DNA of 64,000 nucleotides from DYGX01 sp035325905 (GTDB lineage Bacteria > Chloroflexota > Anaerolineae > Aggregatilineales > Aggregatilineaceae). Location of the stretch: the NCBI GenBank assembly GCA_035325905.1, contig DAOKYY010000009.1, positions 6,739 to 70,738 of the forward strand, read 5' to 3'. The notes under the pieces were generated by a model. It was not told the DNA's origin and ran no database searches. It worked only from the letters and a program-made list of their open reading frames with translations. A program made the translations under genes and the position numbers. Positions within the stretch are counted from its first letter, which is position 1. Every line of letters starts with the position of its first letter. Positions 56,298 through 64,000 of this stretch are shown here, piece by piece.

Positions 56298-59120
56298 TTA
56301 CTGGTAGCGCAGGATGTCTGAGACAGTCTTGCGCGAGGCCGCGATCGACGGCCACAGGCTGGCGATCGTCGTGATGACCAGCATCCCGACCAGGCCGATC
56401 ACCGCCGCGCTGAGCGGGAAGGTGAACGGGAACGTCTCGTCGAAGCCCGTCACGTTCAGCAGCAGCAGCTCGACCAGCGCCGCCAGCGGCAGGCCGACCA
56501 GCCACGAAATCACGCCGACGACCAGCCCTTCGGTCAGGAACTGGAGCGCAACGGTTGAGGACCCCGCGCCGATCGAGCGCATCACGCCGATTTCCTTCTG
56601 CCGCTCGAAGACGCTCATCGACAGCGTCGTGAGCAGCCCCAGCGCGCCGACCAGCGCGATCAGCAGGGCGACGGCGCTGAGGATGACCTGGATCGTCGTG
56701 AAGATCTCGCTGATCTGGTTGACCAGCTCCACGAAGTTGAAGAACTGGGTCGGGATGCCCTGCGCGAGCATCGTCTCGTCAACCTCGTCGATGACGTCGT
56801 CAAGCTGATCCTCGGTCGGGTCCGGCAGGGTTGTCGTGACGAAGTACCCCTGCGGCTGTGGCTTGCCCGTCAGGCTCAGCCCTTCGAGCGCGGCGAGGTC
56901 CTGCCAGTACATCCCGGCGAAGTCCGGCGGAATCTGCTCGTTCTGCATCATCGGCGGCAGCGTGACGATGCCCACCACCGGCACTTCCTCGGTCGTGCCG
57001 CTCTCGGTCGTGATCGTGAGCGTGTCGCCCACGCTGTAGCCCCCCGTTTCGGCCATGCCGCCGCTGATGATCAGGCCCGGCTCGCCCGGCGTGACGAACT
57101 CGCCCTCGCTGAAGGTCAGGAAGCGGCCTACCGTCTCGTCGAAGCCGATCACGCCGACCTGACCTGCGGGTAGCGTGCCGTCATAGCCGGCGACGCTGAC
57201 CCTCGTGAAGTACTCGTTCGGGCGCGGCGCGCCGGCCACGTACCCGGAGATCCGCGCCAGGGTGCGCCAGTCCATCCACACCTGGTCGAGCGGGAACTCC
57301 GCGATCCCGACCACTTGCAGCTCCGCCGTGTTGCCGGGCACGCGCAGGACAACCGTGTCGCCAACCGTCTTGTCCATGTTCGCGGACAGCAGGCTGGACA
57401 GGATGATCCCGTCCTGGCCGGTCGTGTCGGTCAGCGACTCGCCTTCGATGATCGTGAAGTTAAAGGCGGGCGTCTCGCTGTTCACATCGTAGCCATAGGC
57501 GAAGATGCCGGGCGGGCCGCCCGCAGTCGGCTCCGGGTCGTAGCCTTCAAACTCGACCTGAAGCTGGAAGCCCGGCTCGATGGAGCGGAAGACGTTGTTC
57601 TCTTCCGACTGGAAATTCTCGCGCAGGATGGCGGTGAACTCGTCCGGGTCGCGCCCTTCGTTGGGGAAGATGCCGATCTGCACGTTGAAGCTGTCGAGGA
57701 AATAGTCCAGGCTGGTGGTCAGCGAGTTGAACATCGCGTAGATGCCCATGAACGCGCCCGCCGCGATCGCCAGCGTGATGACGGTGAAGGTCAGGCGCGC
57801 TTTCTTCAGGCTGACATTGCTCAGGCCCTGGCGCACGGTGATCGGCACCGGCAACCGCGCGATGATCTTGGCAAGCGGGCCGGAGCCGTAGTTGGCGTCG
57901 ATGCCCAGGTCCGTCATCGCGTCGAGGATTTTGACGCGCGTGCCGTTGAACACCGGCACCAGCGACGCCAGCACCGGGATCGCCAGCCCGACGACCACGC
58001 CGAGGATGATCGAGCTGGGCGAGATCTGGAAGCCTTCGAGCACCGTGTTGAGCTGCGGCGCCAGCGCGTGCGCGGCGTAGTTTCCGAGCGGGATGCCGAT
58101 GATCACGCCAGGGATCACGGCGATCAGCCCGTAGACGAAGGCGATGCCGGAGTACATGATGAAGTTGTCCCAGCGGGACGCGCCCATCGACTTCATCACG
58201 CCGATCTGCCGCTTCTGCTCGACCACAATCGAGGTGATGACGTTGATCACCAGGAAGCCTGAGACGACCAGCGCGATCAGCGCCAGGATGCCCATCGTTC
58301 CGGCGATCGTCTGCGCCTGCATGATCAGGCTGTTGTTGGCGGGATCCTCGCTCTGGATGAAGACCGGGATGTAGGGCGTCTCGTTGGCGATGGCGTCGGT
58401 GAAGGCGTCCTTCTGTTCTTGCGCCGTCTCATAGTCCGTGAAGCGGGCCGAGAAGCCGCTGAACCCGGTCGTCCCGCTGACATAATTGGCGTCGCTCACG
58501 GTCGCGTAGATGGCCGTCGTGGGCGTGAACGTGTAGGGATGGAACACGATCCCGCTGACGGTCCAGGGTTCGACCGTGCCGATCTCGCCGCTCTCGCTGA
58601 CGCGCGAAGGGCTGAGCACGCGGAAATAGATCGTGTCGCCGACGGACAGGCCGTTCTCCTCCGCCATGCGCGTTTCGATTGCGACTTCGTTGGCGCCCGG
58701 CGCGGGGTAGGCCCCTTCGAGCAGACGCAACGGGGTGATCGGCAAGCGCGGCTCGTAGGGGGACGAGTACGCGTTGATAATCCCATCCTCGAACGACTCT
58801 TCGTCTTCGCTCAGCTTGAACTGACCTGGCGCCTGCACAAAGCCCTGAACATCGGTGACGCCGGGAATTGCGCTCAGTTCTGCGAGATAGGTATCGTTAT
58901 CGGGGAGGGTGCCGGCGTTGATCGTCACGAAGGCGTCGAGCATCGATAGCTCGTCTTCCTTGATGTCTTGACGAAGCTGGCCGACGATGATGTCGCTCAA
59001 CGAAAAGAGGGTGATGGTGCCCGCCACGCCAATGAAGATCGCCAGCGCGACAAGCGCCGTACGTCCTTTGCGGGCCATCACATCGCGCAAAATCTTCCGT
59101 CCGCGTGTTCGAAGCTGCAT
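56298..59120 (-). CDS. Double-FtsX (MacB-type) ABC transporter permease
   Basis: 940 residues. An N-terminal helix (TALVALAIFIGVAGTITLFS) is followed by a periplasmic MacB_PCD domain (50-270), three helices with an FtsX core (about 285-400: LALIALVVSGFLVINVITSI, EQKRQIGVMKSMGASRWD), a second inner helix near 450, a second outer domain (470-800) and a second FtsX core (815-940: ALLIALVGALGLLTTLSMSV, ERQKEIGVMRSIGAGSSTVA). The duplicated EK/RQIGVMxSxGA motifs are the coupling segments. Such proteins move lipoproteins or lipids out of the membrane. No ATPase gene is adjacent, so its partner is encoded elsewhere. Confidence 0.88.
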   Translation of the reverse strand: MQLRTRGRKILRDVMARKGRTALVALAIFIGVAGTITLFSLSDIIVGQLRQDIKEDELSMLDAFVTINAGTLPDNDTYLAELSAIPGVTDVQGFVQAPGQFKLSEDEESFEDGIINAYSSPYEPRLPITPLRLLEGAYPAPGANEVAIETRMAEENGLSVGDTIYFRVLSPSRVSESGEIGTVEPWTVSGIVFHPYTFTPTTAIYATVSDANYVSGTTGFSGFSARFTDYETAQEQKDAFTDAIANETPYIPVFIQSEDPANNSLIMQAQTIAGTMGILALIALVVSGFLVINVITSIVVEQKRQIGVMKSMGASRWDNFIMYSGIAFVYGLIAVIPGVIIGIPLGNYAAHALAPQLNTVLEGFQISPSSIILGVVVGLAIPVLASLVPVFNGTRVKILDAMTDLGIDANYGSGPLAKIIARLPVPITVRQGLSNVSLKKARLTFTVITLAIAAGAFMGIYAMFNSLTTSLDYFLDSFNVQIGIFPNEGRDPDEFTAILRENFQSEENNVFRSIEPGFQLQVEFEGYDPEPTAGGPPGIFAYGYDVNSETPAFNFTIIEGESLTDTTGQDGIILSSLLSANMDKTVGDTVVLRVPGNTAELQVVGIAEFPLDQVWMDWRTLARISGYVAGAPRPNEYFTRVSVAGYDGTLPAGQVGVIGFDETVGRFLTFSEGEFVTPGEPGLIISGGMAETGGYSVGDTLTITTESGTTEEVPVVGIVTLPPMMQNEQIPPDFAGMYWQDLAALEGLSLTGKPQPQGYFVTTTLPDPTEDQLDDVIDEVDETMLAQGIPTQFFNFVELVNQISEIFTTIQVILSAVALLIALVGALGLLTTLSMSVFERQKEIGVMRSIGAGSSTVALQFLTEGLVVGVISWLVGLPLAALVELLLLNVTGFDETFPFTFPLSAAVIGLVGMLVITTIASLWPSIAASRKTVSDILRYQ

Positions 59121-59538
59121 CGGTTCGTACCCCCTGATTCAGGATTGATCTGGCCGGGCGCGTGGGGCTTGGCACATTATCACTAATTGTACCATTGGTT
59201 TTCTCGCGCGCAGCGAGAAACGCGCCAGATGGGCCGCGCCGGACGGGTGCTGTCCGGCGCAAGCCCGTATTCCAGGTAGTGTATACGCACGCTTGGGCAC
59301 GGGGTTGCGGCGGCGGGAAAAGTCATCTGCGGATGCGGCAGCCCCTGCCTGCCGGGAAGCGGCTGGATGCACAGGTGACTTTTGACCAGGGGACATTGTC
59401 GCCTGGCGAGCAGGGCTGTCCCTGGCCCCAGCGCGTGCCTGAACGGAGCGGGGCCAGGGGTGAGGTGGGCGCGTTGAACCGGAACGCGAGCGGCGTTCGG
59501 GACAGCGCAACAATGTTCGTCGCCGCCCCGCGCCGCGC
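59121..59538. other. 418-base intergenic region with strong inverted repeats
   Basis: No convincing gene; overlapping frames on both strands have no family features. It holds AAAAGTCATCTG (59318-59329) against CAGGTGACTTTT (59372-59383), one mismatch in 12, enclosing GGCAG-ccc-CTGCC; and CCCTGGCCCC (59420-59429) against GGGGCCAGGG (59450-59459), perfect. A minus-strand TACAAT lies at 59191-59186. This could be a structured leader of the permease gene or a small RNA. Confidence 0.4.
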
Positions 59539-60123
59539 TCAGTTCGTCAGCATGTCCGCTGGCAGGTGCGGGACGTAGTTCACGCCGCGCAGGTCCCACA
59601 GCCCGTCCTGCCACGTCAGGTAGTGCATCGCGGCGCTGTGCATCCAGATATGCAGGTGGTGGCACTGGAGCAGCATACGGACCATCGTACTGGCTGTGCC
59701 GCCGTGGCAGACGACAATCACGGTGCGGATCGACGACGGATTCTCGATCAGACGATTTAGCACGCGCCGGGTCTGCTCGGCGAAGCGCTGGTAGTAGTTG
59801 TCGTGTGGCAGCACGTAGTAATGCGGCCCGCTGTCCGAAGGGTGCACCAGGCGCGGCAGCTCCATCAACAGGTCGCGATCGGTCTCGCGCAGGTCGTCGT
59901 CCACGCTGACCGGCGCGCCGACATAGCGGCTGAGAATGGCGGTCGTCTCACGGGCGCGCCGCAGCGGGCTGCACACGATCTGGCTCACGCCCGGCTCGTT
60001 CTGCTGGAGCCACTGGCCCAACAGCTCGACCTGGCGCTTGCCGAGATCGGTCAGATAGAGGTTGTCGCCATTTTCATCCACGCGATGTTCAGTCTGTCCA
60101 TGGCGCACCAGAATCAAACGCAT
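59539..60123 (-). CDS. Histidine phosphatase (phosphoglycerate mutase-like)
   Basis: 194 residues. RHGQTEH (His8) is the phosphorylated His motif, SPLRRARETTAIL the conserved Arg segment, LRETDRDLLMELP contains the acidic proton donor region, and VVCHGGTASTMVRM supplies the second His. Resembles GpmB/CobC-type phosphatases acting on phosphosugars, phosphoglycerates or nucleotide precursors. DNLYLTDLGKRQVELLGQWL is typical. Substrate cannot be fixed from sequence; central carbon metabolism is plausible given pfkA nearby. Confidence 0.9.
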   Translation of the reverse strand: MRLILVRHGQTEHRVDENGDNLYLTDLGKRQVELLGQWLQQNEPGVSQIVCSPLRRARETTAILSRYVGAPVSVDDDLRETDRDLLMELPRLVHPSDSGPHYYVLPHDNYYQRFAEQTRRVLNRLIENPSSIRTVIVVCHGGTASTMVRMLLQCHHLHIWMHSAAMHYLTWQDGLWDLRGVNYVPHLPADMLTN

Positions 60124-60262
60124 CGCATCCTCACATTGCAGTCGCGGCGAAGACGCCCGTCTCCGCGCTCGCTGACGCCAGCCAGTTCACAAACGTATTG
60201 AGTTAAAGGAATAATTTGTGGGCAAACAGTCTTCGGAGACGACCGCCCCTTTATTATACGCG

Positions 60263-61450
60263 CTAGCCAACCCAGTAGCCATGCGCGAACGCCACCAGGT
60301 AAAGCGCCAGGATCAGCGCCGAGGCCAGCGTCCACAGCCGGTCGAACAGCGGGTCCCGTCCGGCCAGCGCCAGCCCCAGAAACGCCGGGGTCGCCGCGAG
60401 CGCGTAGCGGTTCAAGCTGACCAGCGTCCCGGTGATCACCGGCAGGATCACGACGGCAGCGCCGTAAAGCGCCAGCCCTGGCGCCAGCCGCCGGACGCGC
60501 CAGCAGGCCCACAACGCCAGCGCCGGAAGCGCCACGTCCAGGCTGATCTGCACCGCGCCCATCGGGTCGGTGAGCATCTGCCCAAGCTGGTGCGAAATAT
60601 CGCGCAGCCCGGCCGGGTTGAGCACTGCTCGCCCATAACTCGCGAACGCCGCGTCCTGGTCCAGATCGCTCAGCCGGAGAAACAGCCGGTGCGCCAGCAG
60701 CGCCGCGCCGGGCAGCGCCACCGCTCCCAGCGAGGCCCATCGCGGACGGCGTCCCGCGCGCCAATCCGTGTACCAGTATACTCCGATTGCGCCCACGAGG
60801 AGAAATCCGGTCGCGCGGGTGATTGTCGCCAGCGCGGCCAGCGCGCCCGCCAGCCACCAGCGCCGCCGGACCGCCATCAGCAGCGCCGGGATCGCCAGCG
60901 CCAGGTAGAGCGCCTCGGTGTAGACCTGGAGCATGAAGAACGCGGTCGGGAAGATCAGTCCGTAGACGGTCACGCGCAGGGCGTCGTCGTCGCTACGCAG
61001 AACCTCGCGCGCCAGCGCATGCAGCGTCCACGTCGCGGGCAGCGTCGCCACAATCGAGATCGCCAGCCCGGCGACGGCGTATTGCCGTAGCGCGTCCGCC
61101 CAGGGCATCAACGGGCGCACGATCGCCAGCGCCACGCCGCGCATCAGGACGGGGTAGGCCGGGTAATAGGCGGCGTCCTCGGCGTAATGGTAGCCAAAGC
61201 GCGCCAGTCGCAGGTAGTGGTATGAATCCCACCGCACGTGCGCCAGCCCGACGCCGCTGCGCGGCGTGCCGGTCGAGTGCTCCTCGGTCCAGCCGTAAGA
61301 CGTATCCGGCCCGGTGACGTCCAGCCGCAGCCACGCCGCCGCCTGAAACAGCAGCAGGATCACGACCCACCCGGCCCACAGCGCGGTGATGCGCCGCACG
61401 GCGGGATCAGCCAGCAGGCGACGCTTAGGCGAGCCAGAAGCCGTGAACAT
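60263..61450 (-). CDS. PIG-V-like GT-C mannosyltransferase (second of tandem pair)
   Basis: 395 residues, about ten helices. The first outer loop has ARFGYHYAEDAAYYPAYPVL and RWDSYHYLRLARFGY, the PIG-V/Gpi18 signature (RWDxxxYxxIAxxGY, then FFPxYP). Other conserved parts: VYTEALYLALAIPALLMAVR, ITRATGFLLV and NRYALAATPAFLGLAL. Bacterial PIG-V proteins transfer sugars, often mannose, from polyprenyl phosphate. It overlaps the upstream paralogue by 26 bases and is surely a duplicate (ends FDRLWTLASALILALYLVAF against FDRVWTVISLLWFALYVVLY). Confidence 0.88.
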   Translation of the reverse strand: MFTASGSPKRRLLADPAVRRITALWAGWVVILLLFQAAAWLRLDVTGPDTSYGWTEEHSTGTPRSGVGLAHVRWDSYHYLRLARFGYHYAEDAAYYPAYPVLMRGVALAIVRPLMPWADALRQYAVAGLAISIVATLPATWTLHALAREVLRSDDDALRVTVYGLIFPTAFFMLQVYTEALYLALAIPALLMAVRRRWWLAGALAALATITRATGFLLVGAIGVYWYTDWRAGRRPRWASLGAVALPGAALLAHRLFLRLSDLDQDAAFASYGRAVLNPAGLRDISHQLGQMLTDPMGAVQISLDVALPALALWACWRVRRLAPGLALYGAAVVILPVITGTLVSLNRYALAATPAFLGLALAGRDPLFDRLWTLASALILALYLVAFAHGYWVG

Positions 61451-62630
61451 AGAGCACCACGTATAAGGCGAACCACAGCAGCGAGATCACGGTCCACACC
61501 CGGTCGAATACTGGGCGCTCTCCGGCGCGCGCCAGGACCAGAAAGATCGGCGCGGCGGCCAGCACGTAGCGGCTCATGCTGGTGAACTGGCCGGAGCTGA
61601 GCGGCAGCCCGATCGCCGCCAGCCCGTACAGCGCCAGCCCCGGCTGCCGCCGCAGCGCGAGCAGGCACAGCGCGACCCCGCCCAGCGCCATCGCGAGATC
61701 GAGCGCGACGTGCACCCCGTTCGGCTCGCGGAAAATGTAGATCACGTCCCCGGCCAGGTCCAGCAAGCCGCGCACGCTCAGAATCTCGCGGTTGAACGAG
61801 GCGTAGACCTCGGCCGGATCGGCCCCAATTGACGCGAGCCAGCGGTTCCAGCCGAGCCACGCCAGCGGCGGCGCGATCACGCCGAGCAGCGCCCAGCGCG
61901 GCGGGCGGACGCCGTTCCACCAGTCGCGCAGCCAGACCGCTGCGAACGGCAGCACCAGGAACAGCCCGACCGCGCGCGTCAGCGTCGCGATGACGATCAG
62001 CGGCAGCGCGATCAGCCAGCGCCGCCGGTAGAGCGCGGCGAGCATCGCCAGCGAGAAGGCGAGATAGGTCGCCTCAGTGTAAACCTGCGCGAGATAGAGC
62101 GCCGACGGGAAAATCAGCAGGTAGAACGCGGCGCGCCACGCCGCAGCCGGGCCGAGCCGCTCCCAGGCCAGCGCGTACATCGCCAGCGCCGCCACAAGCG
62201 ACATTCCTGCCGAGACGATCATCCCGGCCAGCGCGTAACTCGCGTTCGCGTGGCCGCCCGGCGCCCAATCGTCGAGGCCAAGCGGCGCGATCGCCAGCGT
62301 GTGCACGGCGCGCATCAGCAGCGGGTAGACCGGGTAGAACGCGGCGCGGTCGTCGGCGGGGCCGCCGTCCGGCCGATAGCCTTCGCGCGCGATCGCGACG
62401 TAGCGCGGGCTGTCCCAGCGCGCGTAAAACCACGGGCCGGTCGCCGGTCCGTCGGCATACCCGGCGGTCATGTCGCCGGTCCAGGGATAGGCGTAGTCCG
62501 GGCGGTCGAGGGTGAAGCGCGCCCACACGATCGGCTGAAAGAGGATCAGCGCCAGGTACCAGCCGAGCCACAGCGCGGCCACGGCGCGCCAGCGCGGGCG
62601 ATCGGGCAGGGTTGTCTCAGGCGGGGTCAC
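61425..62630 (-). CDS. PIG-V-like GT-C mannosyltransferase (first of tandem pair), GTG start
   Basis: 401 residues, with RWDSPRYVAIAREGYRPDGG, AFYPVYPLLMRAVH, VYTEATYLAFSLAMLAALYR, ATLTRAVGLFLVLPFAAVW and MSRYVLAAAPIFLVLA. No ATG exists in frame near the first helix. GTG 62630 follows GGGAGCAG at eight bases and is 42 bases from a good promoter, so it is the likely start; the very long frame upstream is the antisense of pfkA. Acceptor unknown. Confidence 0.85.
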   Translation of the reverse strand: MTPPETTLPDRPRWRAVAALWLGWYLALILFQPIVWARFTLDRPDYAYPWTGDMTAGYADGPATGPWFYARWDSPRYVAIAREGYRPDGGPADDRAAFYPVYPLLMRAVHTLAIAPLGLDDWAPGGHANASYALAGMIVSAGMSLVAALAMYALAWERLGPAAAWRAAFYLLIFPSALYLAQVYTEATYLAFSLAMLAALYRRRWLIALPLIVIATLTRAVGLFLVLPFAAVWLRDWWNGVRPPRWALLGVIAPPLAWLGWNRWLASIGADPAEVYASFNREILSVRGLLDLAGDVIYIFREPNGVHVALDLAMALGGVALCLLALRRQPGLALYGLAAIGLPLSSGQFTSMSRYVLAAAPIFLVLARAGERPVFDRVWTVISLLWFALYVVLYVHGFWLA

Positions 62631-62662
62631 GAAGCCGCTGCTCCCGGCGTGGCGGACCAATA

Positions 62663-62707
62663 CCCGATAGGAATCGGGATTATACGGCGTCAAGGGCTGG
62701 GGGGCAA
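62663..62707 (-). promoter_or_regulatory. Promoter of PIG-V pair with inverted repeat at +1
   Basis: Minus strand: TTGCCC (62707-62702), 17-base spacer, perfect TATAAT (62684-62679), then CCCGAT-tcct-ATCGGG (62678-62663), a perfect 6-bp-arm repeat over the predicted start site. Confidence 0.6.
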
Positions 62708-62780
62708 CGCGCCGCGTCCGCGCCCGGCGCAGGCTCTCGATTCTTGCGCCGGCGGTCGCGCTTTCCACGAAGCGATCCGA

Positions 62781-62812
62781 TCGACACCGGCTCAGATCAA
62801 CTACAATTGTAG
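62781..62812 (+). promoter_or_regulatory. pfkA promoter with 12-base palindrome over the -10
   Basis: TCGACA (62781-62786), 15-base spacer, TACAAT (62802-62807). The -10 lies inside CTACAATTGTAG (62801-62812), a perfect palindrome that could be an operator. Confidence 0.48.
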
Positions 62813-62840
62813 AAGGTGTTACTCCCGACAGGAGGCGGCT

Positions 62841-63812
62841 GTGAAACGCATCGCAGTATTGACCAGCGGCGGCGACGCGCCCGGCATGAACGCCGCAATT
62901 CGCGCCGTGGTGCGCACCGGAATCGATTATGGATGGGAAGTCTTTGGCGTGCAGCATGGCTACGCGGGATTGATCGCGGGTGATTTCATCCCGATGGGGC
63001 GGCGCAGCGTGGGGGGCATCATCCAGCAAGGCGGGACGATCCTCGGCAGCGCGCGCTCCGAGGAGTTCCGCACGGACGACGGGCGCAGCCGCGCCCTGCG
63101 CGAGCTGAACCGGGCCGGGATCGAGGCCCTGGTCGTGATCGGCGGCAACGGCTCGCAGACCGGCGCTTACGCCCTCGATCAAATGGGGTTCCCGGTCGTC
63201 GGCGTCGCCTCGACGATTGACAACGATCTTTACGGCTCGGACATCACGATCGGCGTGGACACGGCGCTTAACATCGCGCTGGAGGCAATCGACCGGCTCA
63301 AAGTCACGGCGTCGTCGCACCAGCGCGCCTTCCTGGTCGAGACGATGGGGCGCAACAGCGGCTACCTGGCGCTGATGGCAGGCATCGCGGGCGGCGCGGA
63401 AGCCGTCGTCATCCCCGAAGTCGAGACCGACCCGGAGGCGCTCGCCAACGAGATTCGCATCGCCTACGAGCGCGGCAAGGCGCACGCCATCATCGTGGTG
63501 GCAGAGGGCGCGAAATACGAGGCGGACACGCTCGCGAAGTATTTCAAGGAGCACGTGCAGCGCCTCGGCTTCGATCTGCGTGTGACCACGCTCGGCCATG
63601 TACAGCGCGGCGGTATGCCCGGCGCGTTTGATCGCCTGCTGGCGACGCGGCTCGGCGCCCGCGCGACGTATGAGCTGTCGCAAGGCAATCACGGCGTGCT
63701 CGTCGGCCATCGCCGGGGAGAAATCACGACGACGCCGCATGAGGAGGTTGTCAGCAACAAGCAGACGCTCGACACCGAGCTTTTTGCGCTGGCGAAGGTG
63801 CTGGCGAAGTAG
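62841..63812 (+). CDS. pfkA: 6-phosphofructokinase (ATP-type), GTG start
   Basis: 323 residues. GGDAPGMNAAIRA is the ATP-site start; TIDND places catalytic Asp127 and Asp129 exactly at the E. coli numbering; VETMGRNSGYLAL and HVQRGGMPGAFDR bind fructose-6-phosphate. Residue 104 is Gly (ATP-type rather than PPi-type), but 103, normally Asp, is Asn (GGNGS), and the PGTIDND motif reads ASTIDND. GTG 62841 has AGGAGG five bases upstream. The much longer upstream frame is antisense to the PIG-V gene. It makes fructose-1,6-bisphosphate, the committed step of glycolysis. Confidence 0.95.
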   Translation: MKRIAVLTSGGDAPGMNAAIRAVVRTGIDYGWEVFGVQHGYAGLIAGDFIPMGRRSVGGIIQQGGTILGSARSEEFRTDDGRSRALRELNRAGIEALVVIGGNGSQTGAYALDQMGFPVVGVASTIDNDLYGSDITIGVDTALNIALEAIDRLKVTASSHQRAFLVETMGRNSGYLALMAGIAGGAEAVVIPEVETDPEALANEIRIAYERGKAHAIIVVAEGAKYEADTLAKYFKEHVQRLGFDLRVTTLGHVQRGGMPGAFDRLLATRLGARATYELSQGNHGVLVGHRRGEITTTPHEEVVSNKQTLDTELFALAKVLAK

Positions 63813-63955
63813 CGAAGAGCGGCAAAAAGCAGCGAAGAACAGCGAAGAACAGCACTGTGATCTACGACACTTGAATCGCAGGTGTGCTGCGCTGCTGCCT
63901 GCTGTACTTAGCTGCCTTTAGCTGCTTGTCGCTGTCTTTCGCTGTCTCGCGCTAC
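63809..63955. repeat. Palindromic intergenic element (copy d)
   Basis: GTAGCGAAGAG (63809-63819) contains the pfkA stop; AGCGAAGAAC is repeated in tandem (63831-63840, 63841-63850). The right arm read on the minus strand also begins GTAGCG, containing the stop of the convergent gene, and continues as CAGC words spaced about 10 bases. GCTGTCTTTCGCTG (63931-63944) matches copy c. An inner CGCAG/CTGCG hairpin is present. Confidence 0.62.
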
Positions 63956-64000
63956 ACTTTCACGAGCGTGCTGAGGTATTGCCGGATCATCAGCGCGGCA
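63952..64000 (-). CDS. C-terminal end of an unidentified minus-strand gene (partial)
   Basis: Only the last 15 codons are visible, reading AALMIRQYLSTLVKV then TAG (63954-63952). The frame is open to the window edge. Too short for identification; convergent with pfkA. Confidence 0.35.
   Translation of the reverse strand, partial: AALMIRQYLSTLVKV

Noticed and set aside
63831..63850. Start of a CRISPR-like array (AGCGAAGAAC repeated)
   Set aside because: Only two adjacent 10-base units without spacers; part of the palindromic element.

Overview
This is a 64 kb stretch of a high-GC bacterial chromosome. It contains one scaffold gap (100 Ns at 55804-55903), so it comes from a draft or metagenome assembly. 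No rRNA, tRNA, CRISPR array, prophage or intact transposon is visible. The gene content suggests a member of Chloroflexota, probably Anaerolineae-like. It includes large GT-C membrane glycosyltransferases with extracytoplasmic tails, Hanks-type kinases, a GH57 branching enzyme, a free-standing CBM48 protein, a FusA2-like GTPase and Thr/Pro-rich secreted linkers. The taxonomic call is inference; no marker gene settles it.

Layout: (1) 1-4.7 kb holds a truncated C39-like peptidase with TPR-like tail, an EF-G paralogue and a small winged-helix protein. (2) 4.7-14.7 kb is a long minus-strand run: YceI-like protein, transmembrane Ser/Thr kinase, pectinacetylesterase-like enzyme, ICMT-like methyltransferase coupled to a soluble Ser/Thr kinase, alpha/beta hydrolase, TPR protein, a thymidylate-kinase-like protein with a damaged P-loop, an ArnT-like glycosyltransferase, a cold-shock protein with a long leader, and a double-XRE regulator. 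(3) 14.8-21.2 kb has a large membrane protein and a three-gene ABC-2 exporter. (4) 21.5-31.7 kb is a glycogen island: GH57 branching enzyme, glycogen synthase, ADP-glucose pyrophosphorylase, GH133 debranching enzyme and a CBM48 mini-protein. Phosphofructokinase lies at the far right end. (5) 32.0-39.7 kb is an AddB/AddA-type helicase-nuclease operon with three small membrane proteins in and after it. (6) 39.7-49.7 kb has a YbdK-type ligase, a receiver-only regulator, two related secreted proteins separated by a possible IS200/IS605 scar, two methyltransferases and another membrane protein. (7) 49.9-52.3 kb is a tandem array of four GNAT acetyltransferases. (8) 52.4-64 kb has secreted proteins, a second receiver-only regulator, a PrsA-like lipoprotein broken by the scaffold gap, a double-FtsX permease, a histidine phosphatase, two tandem PIG-V-like transferases and pfkA.

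Themes: the glycogen genes provide synthesis (GlgC, GlgA), branching (GH57) and debranching (GH133) plus a glycogen-binding protein. Four intergenic palindromic elements built from the same short words (26.2, 28.4, 56.0 and 63.8 kb) lie at gene ends, three of them between convergent genes. Many promoters carry TACAAT as the -10 hexamer. The most unusual items are the AddAB operon with embedded membrane proteins, the stop-codon-linked palindromes, the degenerate kinase-like protein, and an assembly gap that can be collapsed to restore an intact gene.
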